In this document: in pieces, positions 8,872 to 17,440 of the stretch
Numbering within the stretch: the first letter of the stretch is position 1
Layout of the letters: each line of letters starts with the position of its first letter
Source of the DNA: Liquorilactobacillus sucicola DSM 21376 = JCM 15457
Lineage (GTDB): Bacteria > Bacillota > Bacilli > Lactobacillales > Lactobacillaceae
DNA length: 64,000 nucleotides
NCBI RefSeq assembly: GCF_000612445.1
Contig: NZ_BALC01000004.1
Location: forward strand, 186,001-250,000
Direction: 5' to 3'
Made by a program: the position numbers and the translations under genes
The notes under the pieces: generated by a model
Told to the model about the DNA's origin: nothing
Seen by the model: only the letters and a program-made list of their open reading frames with translations
The model's database searches: none

Positions 8872-11787
8872 ATGGTAAAAAAAGGAATGGCTAATAGCAA
8901 AAAGTTAGTAGCGTTAACAGTGATGTCAGGAGCAGTAGGAGTTGCTGCATTTAACTCAAATACTTTGAATGTCAATGCCGATACAGCCTTAAAAGATAGT
9001 AATTCTTCATCATCGGTACAGGTATCTAGCCAAAATGATGTAGCTGAGAAGAAACAGCAAGCAATTGATAATGTTTCCCAAGCTCAAACAGATTACTCGC
9101 AAGCTCAAGGTGAAACTTCATCAGCTAAAGCAGTAGCTGACAGTACGAGTGCAACTCAATCAGCTGCACAAAATAAGGTCGATCAAGCCAACTCTAGTGT
9201 GTCAAGTGCTCAAGTAACTGTTGATACTGCTAAAGCAAATGAATCTTCGGCTGAAGCTGCTCAATCCAAAGCCAAAGCTGCTGCGACTGCTGCCAATGGG
9301 CAAAGTATTGCTGAACAGCAAACTATAGTTGATCAAGCACATGCACAAACGCAAAGTGACACACAGGCCGCTAAAGATGCACAAGTGAAAGCTGATTCTC
9401 AAGCAGCTATTGTTTCAGCAGCATCATCTAGTGTTGCTGTAGCAAGTTCTGCAGTTAATGATGCTCAACAAAATGTTAATAATAAACAGAGCAAGCTTAA
9501 TAATATTCAAGGTGTTGATGTTACTAAAGCACGACAAGGCGTTAAAGATGCACAAACAACTGTCAATAACAATCTAAAAGAAGTTGATGATGATAGTGAT
9601 GCGCAAACGCAATTGAATCAACAAGTTAGCGATGCACAAGATACAAAAAATGCAGCCGATACTAAGTTGGAAAAACATAATCAACAAGTTAGCGACGCTA
9701 AAACAGATGTCAATACGGCACAATCAAAAGTTGATACTGATCAAAAGAACAGTTCGGACACTCAGAAACAATTAGATAGTGCCAATGCTCAATTGAGCAA
9801 ACATGGTACACAACAGACAATCACTGTTCCATCTGATTTGGCTACCAAGTTAAAGAATTATGATTCAACAGGTACGTATAGTAATAGTCAAGAAGATCAA
9901 GACGCTTATAAGAAGAATCAATATGTTGCAAGTGATAGTGATGATGTTAAATTTGATGCGACGGCAGAAATGTCAGATGCACAACGTAATTATTATAACT
10001 TGTATGTGATCGATTTGATTAACCAAGCTCGTACACAAGTAGGTCGCAAACCAATTGTCGCCTCAGAATTGGCTAAAAACTTTGCACATCAAGTTTCAGA
10101 TAATTACACCGCTGAAAAATATGGTTTTGCTCATGATGGTGAAATGTTAGTAAAGACAAGTAATGACATGAATGCTGGTTGGACGGGTGAAAATATTTCA
10201 TGGAGTGGCGCATATTCATTATTGAATGGTCTGCCAGATGATTTCCCAGATGGATATACTGTTAATGATTTCAAACGTGATATCTACAATGCTGTTAACG
10301 GTATGTTGTTAGATGATTCTGAATCTCTCTACGGACATGCAATTAATTTCTTGAATCCAGACGTATATTCCTTTGGATTTAGCTATCGCGTTGGTACTGA
10401 TGGACAACTCATCTTGAACTTTGATGGTATTTTAAATCAATCAACTGTTATTACTGATGACACAGCCGCATTGAAAGAACAAGTGGCTCAATTAAAATCT
10501 AAGTTACAGAGTCAGCAAGCAATTACGCAAACAGATCAAGCTTCAATGGCTGCTGCTGTTGCAAAGCTTAATGCATTACAAAATGATAATGCTCAAAAGG
10601 CTGTTGATGATGCGACTGCTGCACTTACAGATGCACAAAATGCAGCCGCAGCTAATCAACAGAAATTAGTTCAAGATCAAAGCGAGTTAGTTTCAGCTCA
10701 AAATGAGTTATCAGGCGCACAAATAAGATTAGATAATGCGTTAAAGAGCCAACAAGAAAAACAGGCTGAAATTGCAGAGGCCAAAGCGGATTTGGAAAGT
10801 GCTGAAACAGCACTAGCAAATGTTAAAATGGTATTTGCTGCAAAGCAAAATGATTTGGAATCAGCTAAGAGTGAGCTAAGTGCAGTGCAGGCTAATGTCG
10901 TTAGGTTAACTGCCAAAGTCGCACTTGATAAGAAAGCAGAAACAGCTGCTCAAGATAAGTTGAATGCTTACTTGAATGCGGCCAAAAACCTTGCAGCTGC
11001 TAACGATAAGTTGGCACAAGCTAAGACAGGCGTTAAACAGGCCGAAACTGCATTGACACAAGCCAAAGCTCAATTAGCAGATGCAAAAACTGCTTTAGAA
11101 CAAGCAAAATTCAATAACGCCAATGCTCAGAAAGCCTATGCAGCTGCTGCAGTTAATGAACAAGTTAAGAAAACAGCTCTCACAAATGCTAAAAATGCAC
11201 TGAACAAGGTTGTTGCACAAGAACAGGCTGAGCAGGCTGTTAAGAAAGCTGAGCAAAAGACTAAGGAGGCTGATGCAAAGGCAGACCAGAGCAATCAGTC
11301 AGCAGGCGACACAATTTCTGGACAAAACGCTCAAACAACTGTACCTAGCCAAGACAAGAATGTTGTATCCGATGGGAATCGGGCTGTACCTACAAATCTT
11401 TCAAATGATTCAAGCAGTGATGGTAAAATTAATTTCGAAGACCCAACAGTTCAGCCATTTGTCAAAATATTGAAAGAGCATGGATATAGTGATAAAGCTA
11501 TTGTACAGATTTTGAAAAAGAATACTAAAATGGATGTCTTAGAAAAAATTGCTCCAAATGATGTTGCTGAAAATGATTTTAAAACTCACACGAATAGCGT
11601 AAAAGGTGCAGAAAATAATGTAAACAGCAGATCAGCAAACAAGATCGTTAGACTCAAAGAACAACGTGCATATCCACAAACAGGCGAAGCAACCAAGCCA
11701 TTTGTCAAAGTGTTAGGATTGCTAATTAGTGTATTTAGTATGGTATTGATATTTAGAAGTAGAAAGGCAAAACACTTTATTAGATAG
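8872..11787 (+). CDS. Sortase-anchored PrgA/SEC10-like surface protein with CAP-type head
   Basis: The start at 8872 is preferred over upstream TTG because GGGGG lies 8 nt before it, giving 971 residues. A signal peptide ends near NADTA (~35). Residues ~50-310 form an Ala/Gln/Asp coiled-coil stalk. Residues ~345-545 form a head with YVIDLINQARTQVGRKP, FAHQVSDNY, GENISW and LYGHAINFL, matching a CAP/SCP-type fold as in PrgA. Residues ~545-800 form a second stalk, followed by a hydrophilic linker. The anchor reads YPQTGE rather than LPQTG, then a hydrophobic helix and basic tail. A role in cell-cell contact or surface exclusion is inferred from the family. Confidence 0.85.
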   Translation: MVKKGMANSKKLVALTVMSGAVGVAAFNSNTLNVNADTALKDSNSSSSVQVSSQNDVAEKKQQAIDNVSQAQTDYSQAQGETSSAKAVADSTSATQSAAQNKVDQANSSVSSAQVTVDTAKANESSAEAAQSKAKAAATAANGQSIAEQQTIVDQAHAQTQSDTQAAKDAQVKADSQAAIVSAASSSVAVASSAVNDAQQNVNNKQSKLNNIQGVDVTKARQGVKDAQTTVNNNLKEVDDDSDAQTQLNQQVSDAQDTKNAADTKLEKHNQQVSDAKTDVNTAQSKVDTDQKNSSDTQKQLDSANAQLSKHGTQQTITVPSDLATKLKNYDSTGTYSNSQEDQDAYKKNQYVASDSDDVKFDATAEMSDAQRNYYNLYVIDLINQARTQVGRKPIVASELAKNFAHQVSDNYTAEKYGFAHDGEMLVKTSNDMNAGWTGENISWSGAYSLLNGLPDDFPDGYTVNDFKRDIYNAVNGMLLDDSESLYGHAINFLNPDVYSFGFSYRVGTDGQLILNFDGILNQSTVITDDTAALKEQVAQLKSKLQSQQAITQTDQASMAAAVAKLNALQNDNAQKAVDDATAALTDAQNAAAANQQKLVQDQSELVSAQNELSGAQIRLDNALKSQQEKQAEIAEAKADLESAETALANVKMVFAAKQNDLESAKSELSAVQANVVRLTAKVALDKKAETAAQDKLNAYLNAAKNLAAANDKLAQAKTGVKQAETALTQAKAQLADAKTALEQAKFNNANAQKAYAAAAVNEQVKKTALTNAKNALNKVVAQEQAEQAVKKAEQKTKEADAKADQSNQSAGDTISGQNAQTTVPSQDKNVVSDGNRAVPTNLSNDSSSDGKINFEDPTVQPFVKILKEHGYSDKAIVQILKKNTKMDVLEKIAPNDVAENDFKTHTNSVKGAENNVNSRSANKIVRLKEQRAYPQTGEATKPFVKVLGLLISVFSMVLIFRSRKAKHFIR

Positions 11788-11814
11788 CAAATAAAAGAAC
11801 AGAATGAAAAAACT

Positions 11815-11856
11815 AGGAGCTGTGACAAATTTAACTTTTGGCACAGCTCCTTTTGT
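11815..11856. terminator. Terminator between convergent genes
   Basis: A 10-bp stem (AGGAGCTGTG/CACAGCTCCT) is followed by TTTT. It lies between the end of the surface protein and the end of the minus-strand XRE gene and can serve both. Confidence 0.8.
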
Positions 11857-11884
11857 ATATTTCTATTTTGAAAAAACAGCTTAA

Positions 11885-12193
11885 TTATTGGTCAATAGTT
11901 CTGTTTGCACGCTCAATTAGTGAAATGAACTGTAACATGCTTTCTACCTGTTCATCAGTCAATCCCCCCATTTTAAATGGCAAGGTATCGGACACACTAA
12001 GCAAGTAATCTGCAGAAGTATCTAAAATGCGACAAATTTTGACGAATGTTTCGAGAGACGGATAGGACAGACCCTGCTCATACGCCGAGACAGTACCTTT
12101 GCTAACGTCTAACCGTTTTGATAATTCCAGTTGCGTTAAATGTTTTGATTTGCGGACTGCTTTTAACTTTTCTCCAAAAAAGTCTATGGTCAT
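11885..12193 (-). CDS. XRE-family helix-turn-helix regulator
   Basis: The 102-residue protein has an N-terminal HTH (residues ~8-63, with LTQLELSKRLDVSKGTVSAY at ~19-38) followed by a helical tail. This layout is typical of small phage- and plasmid-type repressors. It is divergent from the unit whose promoter is at 12261, and a perfect AATACC/GGTATT dyad lies in the leader downstream of that promoter. It is therefore a likely repressor of the small-protein unit at 12359-13783, possibly also of the similar unit at 8381. It is not closely similar to the XRE at 1057. Confidence 0.85.
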   Translation of the reverse strand: MTIDFFGEKLKAVRKSKHLTQLELSKRLDVSKGTVSAYEQGLSYPSLETFVKICRILDTSADYLLSVSDTLPFKMGGLTDEQVESMLQFISLIERANRTIDQ

Positions 12194-12260
12194 AAGTTCA
12201 CCCTCGTTCTAGAATAGCAAAGGTGTATACATAAAATAACAGTACTCAATACATATAATA

Positions 12261-12320
12261 TTGACATTTTTACTAAAGTTTATTAATATTACCTGTATAA
12301 AATACCTGAATAATCGGTAT
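12261..12320 (+). promoter_or_regulatory. Promoter and dyad of the small-protein unit
   Basis: TTGACA (12261-12266) and TAATAT (12284-12289) are 17 nt apart. Just downstream, AATACC and GGTATT form an inverted repeat with an 8-nt spacer (12301-12320), a plausible operator for the adjacent XRE protein. The arrangement parallels the promoter at 8381. Confidence 0.65.
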
Positions 12321-12358
12321 TTGTTACGTGAGAAAGAAGGCGAAGGGGAGGTACATAA

Positions 12359-12394
12359 GTGGATGGATCAGGGAGTAAATGGGGAATGTATTAA
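12359..12394 (+). CDS. Very short GSG-containing ORF (11 aa)
   Basis: GTG follows GGGGAGG and encodes VDGSGSKWGMY before TAA. It shares the GGATCAGGG start with the membrane protein gene at 4644. It is either a leader peptide or a truncated relic of such a gene. Confidence 0.25.
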   Translation: MDGSGSKWGMY

Positions 12395-12466
12395 GTATAC
12401 AAATAAAGCCTGAATAAGTTTTAGAACTTTGAGGAAACAAAGGAGGTTTATAGTAATCAGAATTGA

Positions 12467-12598
12467 GATAAAGTAGTGCTCTTTGCCAGTGATGGGACTT
12501 ATTTTGATGCGGATAGTATAGATGTGTGCACCTGCGATATAGAGTGTTTAGATATTCCTATTCTCAAGCCGGTGCCTATTGACTGTCACTGCAATTGA
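12467..12598 (+). CDS. Candidate Cys-rich small protein, start unclear
   Basis: A frame open from 12467 to TGA at 12598 encodes about 43 residues with five cysteines in CTC, EC and a terminal CHCN. The only start is GTG at 12476, which has no adjacent ribosome binding site. A strong AAAGGAGG at 12439 leads into a different frame, so the gene may carry a frameshift. The position (Cys-rich ORF before a small membrane protein) mirrors 5145. Function unknown. Confidence 0.3.
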   Translation, partial: DKVVLFASDGTYFDADSIDVCTCDIECLDIPILKPVPIDCHCN

Positions 12599-12747
12599 AA
12601 CTAGGAGGGATGTGTAATAAAGTAACGGGAAGCTAATTAAAGTCTAATTGCACATTCGCAAAAATAAAATGTAACAGTTAGAAAAAGCATGTTGAGATTT
12701 GCTGAATCAGTCTTATTTATAAGTAGAATGAAAATAGGGGAAAACTA

Positions 12748-13128
12748 ATGAGATCATTTAGAGATGCAAATGGTAAAATCAAGAAAAGTTGGTTAATTAC
12801 TGGTATTGCTATAATTGCTGTAGTTGTTATTGTAGGTGTGGTGAAGGCTCTTCCGAAGCATTTGGATGGAGAATATTCGCATACTACCACATTTCTGTTT
12901 ATTTCATCAACTGATACTTTGAAGTTTGATGGGGATAAAGTTATTGAATATGCAGATGGTAAGAAAACGAATTCTGGAACATATAAAATTTCCGGCGACG
13001 AACTGAAAATGAAAATTAATGGTGTGAATATGGCTGCAAAACTTTCAGATGATAAAAAATCGTTTGTAGTTAAGTCTGCTGATGGTATAGCATCTTTGGC
13101 TAAGGGCTTTAAGTATACTAAGAATTAA
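12748..13128 (+). CDS. Membrane-anchored small protein with a beta-rich domain
   Basis: The 126-residue protein has a basic N-terminus, one membrane segment (~15-35) and an outside domain of ~90 residues. That domain has alternating short strands, such as GEYSHTTTFLF, TLKFDGDKV and GTYKISGDELKMKI. This pattern is common in small lipocalin-like or DUF4767/YehR-type Gram-positive envelope proteins, but I cannot assign a family. The ribosome binding site is AGGGG. It precedes another membrane protein gene and probably shares the 12261 promoter. Confidence 0.65.
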   Translation: MRSFRDANGKIKKSWLITGIAIIAVVVIVGVVKALPKHLDGEYSHTTTFLFISSTDTLKFDGDKVIEYADGKKTNSGTYKISGDELKMKINGVNMAAKLSDDKKSFVVKSADGIASLAKGFKYTKN

Positions 13129-13204
13129 GTAGATATTTAATTTTAATAATACAGCGTTTAATTCAAAAGATAATTGAGCATATTGAAGAATGGAGAAGTT
13201 TATA

Positions 13205-13783
13205 ATGAGCAAAAATGAAATTTTAAACTACTTGGAGAAAAAGCGAAATTTAACTGCTGATTTGCAAAATGCACGCCATGAGCTATACATAGCAAATAAA
13301 AATCTAGTGTCTATTAGAAAACAATTCAAAAAGCGCTTGATTTGGTCAATTGTTGTAACGGTCGTAGTTGTAGGTATGGATACTGGCAGTATTGTTAAGG
13401 GTATCTTAGTTCTTGGATGTTTGGCACTGTTGGGGTGGGTAGTTGCTAAGAGGGTTCAACAAGGGAATCAAGCAAATCAGCAAATTAATACAGCTAATCA
13501 GAAAATTGCAGATGCTCAAAATCAGCCGTCTTACATTGAAGGAATGGCTGATTTTCCCAAAAAGTTCTACAGTTACTGGACAATTGATCGTTTAATGCAT
13601 CTTGTACAGGAGAACCGAGCAACTACGCTGCAAGATGCATTTAATGTTGCTGAAGCACAAGACTTTCAAAATGATCAAATAGCATTACAACAACAAAACC
13701 TTGCAGTTGCACAATCTACTAATTCTATGTCAAAAATTTCTGCCGCTGCAAATGTTTTTACAGCATTTAATACACGTAAATAG
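13205..13783 (+). CDS. Membrane hairpin protein with flanking coiled coils
   Basis: ATG 13205 is preferred over ATG 13190 because GGAG lies 9 nt upstream; this gives 192 residues. An N-terminal coiled coil (~1-40) is followed by two hydrophobic segments (~43-60 and 63-82). A Gln/Asn-rich second coiled coil (~85-110) precedes a cytoplasmic-looking domain with FPKKFYSYWTIDRLMHLVQENRA and a Gln-rich tail. No enzyme motif is visible. It is the last gene of the small-protein unit. Its role is unknown; a scaffold or envelope protein is possible. Confidence 0.65.
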   Translation: MSKNEILNYLEKKRNLTADLQNARHELYIANKNLVSIRKQFKKRLIWSIVVTVVVVGMDTGSIVKGILVLGCLALLGWVVAKRVQQGNQANQQINTANQKIADAQNQPSYIEGMADFPKKFYSYWTIDRLMHLVQENRATTLQDAFNVAEAQDFQNDQIALQQQNLAVAQSTNSMSKISAAANVFTAFNTRK

Positions 13784-13807
13784 CGCAACTTAGGAAATGA
13801 ATAGGGG

Positions 13808-13850
13808 AGGTTCCATGCTGAAAGTCATCTTTGGGTAGGGACCTTTCTTT
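13808..13850 (+). terminator. Probable terminator of the small-protein unit
   Basis: AGGTTCC pairs with GGGACCT (one G-T pair) across a long loop and is followed by TTTCTTTT. Confidence 0.5.
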
Positions 13851-14136
13851 TAATGTAATGAATTATGATTTGTATTATTACTAATCCTCTGTCCGATACT
13901 AAAACTTAATTGTTGAGCGATTATGCAAGGTTTTAATGTACCTGAGGATTCATTACCAGTCTAACTTATCTTAATATTCATTATTTACATTATTAGGAAA
14001 ATTACTGATAAAGACCAAAAGGACTAGGCAAAATACTTAGGATAATTATCAATAAATGAGAAGAGTAGGTGTTTCAGAAATAAAAATAGGACATAGAGGT
14101 ACTAATTAATAAATTATAGAAGGAATGTAAAACATA
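13851..14136. other. Intergenic stretch with little content
   Basis: Only a 13-codon open stretch beginning at 13923 (MQGFNVPEDSLPV) is visible, perhaps a gene relic. I see no other feature before the lipoprotein gene. Confidence 0.35.
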
Positions 14137-14856
14137 ATGGCTAATAAAAAATGTCGGAAAAGTATGCTTGATTATCTAAGTTTAAGCAAACATATGGCTA
14201 TTGCCGTGACAACTATAGTAGTTACTGCTAATTTGGCGGCATGCAGTAATAGTCAATCTAAGCAGCAAAGTAGTAACAAAACTAGGGTAACAAGTAGTAA
14301 GAATAAGAGCAGTCATAAAAGTTCAGTGAAACAAAAATCCAATCAGGAAAGTGATAATGCAGCAAATTCGCAAACATCCAGCAAGAATAATGTCTCAGAA
14401 TCAGCTTCAAAAGCAGAAAGCACGACAAAACAAATGGATTTCTCTCAAATTCAGCAAGGTAATTATGCAAGTTTACTTGGAAACTGGCAAGAGGTAGCAA
14501 TTTCTGGTAATCATCATGATGGGACAGGGAGTAGATGGGAAGAAAGCCAAGGAACAGATACTCTTGAAATAACTAAAGACAAACTTGCTAATGGTTCTTT
14601 GACATTACAAGGGAACAGCTTGAATGATGGAACCGCTAGACCTGTAACATTTACTCAAAAAGATGGTTACTTGAATGCCAATCTTGCAGATCAGAGTGTT
14701 GCCGTTAATTATGCTATTTACTTTTATCCAAAGGGGATAGCAATGTCCGGTTTTGGCGATGATGTGCCGGCATCAATTGATAATTCTAAAAATCGAATAG
14801 TGATTTGGACTAGCAACAACAGTTACACGGAAGTTTTTCAAAGCCAGGACAATTGA
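14137..14856 (+). CDS. Putative lipoprotein with C-terminal DUF6287-like domain
   Basis: The 239-residue protein has a hydrophobic N-terminal segment and a lipobox ending NLAAC (Cys ~36). A long Ser/Lys/Asn-rich linker (~37-105) follows. The C-terminal domain begins MDFSQIQQGNYASLLGNWQE, a pattern typical of the DUF6287 domain of Gram-positive lipoproteins. The rest is beta-rich with a lipocalin-like GNW start. It is expected on the outer membrane face. Its function is unknown. AGGAATG upstream provides the ribosome binding site. Confidence 0.7.
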   Translation: MANKKCRKSMLDYLSLSKHMAIAVTTIVVTANLAACSNSQSKQQSSNKTRVTSSKNKSSHKSSVKQKSNQESDNAANSQTSSKNNVSESASKAESTTKQMDFSQIQQGNYASLLGNWQEVAISGNHHDGTGSRWEESQGTDTLEITKDKLANGSLTLQGNSLNDGTARPVTFTQKDGYLNANLADQSVAVNYAIYFYPKGIAMSGFGDDVPASIDNSKNRIVIWTSNNSYTEVFQSQDN

Positions 14857-15007
14857 TGGTTTGTCATAAAAACGAGATTATCTACTAATAGAGCATGTTA
14901 ATATTTTAAATAACGGTACACTAATTTAACGGAAAGGTTACTGCTGGATTTTCTTTCAGTAGCTATAACTAGGTAGAAAAGCAGAACACTTTACGTAGAT
15001 AGGTAAT

Positions 15008-15069
15008 AAAATAAAAAACTGGTTGGAAGAACGTATATTTGTATGTTCTTCCAACCAGTTTTTTATTTT
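15008..15069. terminator. Strong bidirectional terminator
   Basis: A near-perfect stem of more than 20 bp (core ACTGGTTGGAAGAAC) with an AT loop has T-runs on both sides. It serves the lipoprotein gene and possibly the convergent LysR gene. Confidence 0.85.
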
Positions 15070-15142
15070 ATGACAAAAGGCTTTTAGGTAATTGAAAATT
15101 TAATCTGGAATTTATCCTATCTGGCAACACTTGTTAAAGTAG

Positions 15143-16054
15143 TTACCAATTTTGTTTTTCAAAATTAACAGCTTGTTTGAAAGAAGTAATTACTTTTTCA
15201 AAATAGGGTTTACTAGTGGTTTCTCTAAGGTAGCCAATGCTGTAATGGATGGAAATTGATATGTCTAACTTAACGTAATTAACGTCATTACTAGCAGGAT
15301 TATAAAGAAAACTAGGTACGATTCCAATCACTTTATTAGCAGCTGCATAAATTTCTAAACTTGAAGAATCGTAGATAGGCGTAATATCAAGATTATTGTA
15401 GTTTGTATTCAATTCGTATTTAAGATTACTTATAGCAGGAATTGACTCATTTCCCTCCCAAATAAGGATTTTTTGTCCTGATAATTGATCCAGTGTAAGG
15501 TATTCATTGTTGCTTAAGGGATTCCGCTTAGAAATCAAAACTGAAAATCCCCCAGTCAGCAAGGCTGTGGAGGCCAGTTCTTTTTTTTTGAAGAATAAAT
15601 CGTCTTGGAAGAGTTGGAAATCATAGCGCTTGTTAACTAGTTCGTTAACAATTTTTTTATTACCATTAGGGTCAGTAAAAACTAGCTGCACATCATAGTG
15701 GTATTTTCGCTTTAAATTTGAAATTAATTTAGGCAGATAGCTTTTTTCGAATGAGATATCAGAAAAGCCAATTTTGATAGTAATAATGTCATTAACATCG
15801 TTGTTCTGCATGTTACTAACAGTTTCAGTTACAATCGATTCCACCGTAAGCATTTTATTCCAGAAGTACTTTCCATTTTGTGTTAAAGATACTTGATGAT
15901 GACGGTACTTAACTAGATTAACTTTTAACTCTGCTTCTAATTTCTTTATATTCTTCGAAACTGCTGGTTGGGACATAAAGAGCTCATTTGCAGTTTTGCT
16001 ATAATTTAAGGTTCTTCCCAATGATAGGAAGCAAGCAATTTGTGTACTATTCAT
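15143..16054 (-). CDS. LysR-type transcriptional regulator
   Basis: The 303-residue protein has an N-terminal winged HTH (NSTQIACFLSLGRTLNYSKT then QPAVSKNIKKLE, residues ~2-60) and a periplasmic-binding-like effector domain (~90-300), the normal LTTR size. It is divergent from an MFS transporter and a flavoprotein oxidoreductase, the classical arrangement in which the regulator responds to their substrate. The 110-bp spacer also carries a cre-like site. The effector is unknown, possibly an aromatic or unsaturated carboxylate as in hydroxycinnamate reductase loci of lactobacilli. Confidence 0.9.
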   Translation of the reverse strand: MNSTQIACFLSLGRTLNYSKTANELFMSQPAVSKNIKKLEAELKVNLVKYRHHQVSLTQNGKYFWNKMLTVESIVTETVSNMQNNDVNDIITIKIGFSDISFEKSYLPKLISNLKRKYHYDVQLVFTDPNGNKKIVNELVNKRYDFQLFQDDLFFKKKELASTALLTGGFSVLISKRNPLSNNEYLTLDQLSGQKILIWEGNESIPAISNLKYELNTNYNNLDITPIYDSSSLEIYAAANKVIGIVPSFLYNPASNDVNYVKLDISISIHYSIGYLRETTSKPYFEKVITSFKQAVNFEKQNW

Positions 16055-16086
16055 GTTTCCCTCTATTCCAAAAAGTTATAATAGTA

Positions 16087-16102
16087 TTCTAACCGCTTTC
16101 AA
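16087..16102 (-). promoter_or_regulatory. cre-like CcpA site
   Basis: On the minus strand TTGAAAGCGGTTAGAA matches the cre consensus WTGNAARCGNWWWCAW at 15 of 16 positions. It lies in the LysR/MFS spacer, suggesting catabolite control of the cassette. Confidence 0.5.
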
Positions 16103-16164
16103 GCACTATGTCTAGATTCAGGTAATATTCTAGATGTAGGGAACTTCAAGAAAGGAGTAGAAAA

Positions 16165-17403
16165 ATGAAATCAAAAAAATCCAATTTTCGTCCATGGATA
16201 GTCATGTTGGCAATTAGTTTAATTTCGGCTACATGTCTAGGCTCAAGCATGGTTCTAATGGGATCATTTTTGGGCTCAATTAGCGAAGCAACTCATGTTT
16301 CAATTGCAATTGTTTCATACTATTATACAGTGTTAGTTTTAATTATGGCACTTATGATGCCGCTAGTTCCGAAAGCTTTGGCTAGTATCAATAATACTGT
16401 TATTTATTTGGCAGCAACAATAGCGATCACTGTTAGTCTTATCTTGATAAGCCATATTACGCAAATCTGGATGTTCTTTGTCATTGCAGTTGTTATTGGA
16501 GTCGCAATCTCGTTTATGAACTTTGTTCCTGTGGGAATCTTAATTGATAACTGGTTTAATGAAAAAATTGGGCTGGCAATCGGTATTTGTTGGGCGATCA
16601 CTTCAGCCTTTCAAGGAATTATGAGTCCAGTATTGTCGGTATGGATAGACTCAGTGGGCTGGCAAGAGGCTTTAAATACTTTAGCCATTATAGTTGGTGT
16701 TTTGAGTATCCCATGCTCATTTCTAATTAAATTTACTCCAAAGTTAGCTCGTTCACATGCTTTGGGTGAAAAGCATGGAGAGGTGGCCGATGATGAAGAA
16801 GTTCAAATTTCAACTAAAGTAATATTGCGCAGTGCATCTTTCTGGATTGTGACTTTATTAATGTGTCTTTTACAATTTCCAGCGGTTCTGAATCAAATGT
16901 TTCCAACTTATGTAGTGGCTGTCGGTTTTAAACCAACTATTGGTGGCTTTATGGTTACGGCAGCTATGCTTTTTGATATTTTTCTTAATCCGCTGGTTGG
17001 AATAACTGGTGATAAATTTGGCGCTGAAAAGTCAAGTGTTGGCTGGATGTTTGTTGGTCTTCTTTCACTTGGAATGTTAATTTTAGCGACTAATGTTCAC
17101 TCAGCAGGTTTGGCAATAGCAGCCGCTGGACTCAATGATATTATCTATGTTTTCTTAGGAACCGGAATCACAGCACTAGCACAATCAATCTTTGGAGCAA
17201 GAGCTTTTGCTAAGGGATTTTCTTTAGTGGGATCATTTTCCTTTATAATTGGTGCTTTCGCGATGCCGGTTAATAATTTAATTGCAGAAAAGTTTGGCAA
17301 TTTTAATGCAGTGTATATTTTCTTTGGAATTTTAGTGCTGATTTCAATTGGACTAATCATATTTGGTGGAAAGAATCACTTTGAAGATAGGTCAGTAGAT
17401 TAA
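16165..17403 (+). CDS. MFS transporter (OFA-like carboxylate type)
   Basis: The 412-residue protein has about twelve membrane segments and no signal peptide. Charged loop residues follow helix six (KFTPKLARSHALGEKHGEVADDEE, residues ~190-213), as in MFS proteins. The general pattern, with GVAISFMNFVPVGILIDNWF (residues ~112-131), resembles the oxalate/formate antiporter-like subfamily that moves organic anions. It has a strong AAAGGAG site and precedes the flavoprotein by 37 nt, so the two form an operon. It probably imports or exchanges the acid that the flavoprotein reduces; the substrate is unknown. Confidence 0.85.
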   Translation: MKSKKSNFRPWIVMLAISLISATCLGSSMVLMGSFLGSISEATHVSIAIVSYYYTVLVLIMALMMPLVPKALASINNTVIYLAATIAITVSLILISHITQIWMFFVIAVVIGVAISFMNFVPVGILIDNWFNEKIGLAIGICWAITSAFQGIMSPVLSVWIDSVGWQEALNTLAIIVGVLSIPCSFLIKFTPKLARSHALGEKHGEVADDEEVQISTKVILRSASFWIVTLLMCLLQFPAVLNQMFPTYVVAVGFKPTIGGFMVTAAMLFDIFLNPLVGITGDKFGAEKSSVGWMFVGLLSLGMLILATNVHSAGLAIAAAGLNDIIYVFLGTGITALAQSIFGARAFAKGFSLVGSFSFIIGAFAMPVNNLIAEKFGNFNAVYIFFGILVLISIGLIIFGGKNHFEDRSVD

Positions 17404-17440
17404 TAGATATAACATAAACTTTTAATGATGGAGGAAAAAC

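Noticed and set aside
12467-12598. Lantibiotic precursor cyclised by the LanC-like protein at 49350
   Set aside because: The Cys-rich ORF has no leader with a cleavage site and few Ser/Thr, and no dehydratase is present. The two loci are 37 kb apart.
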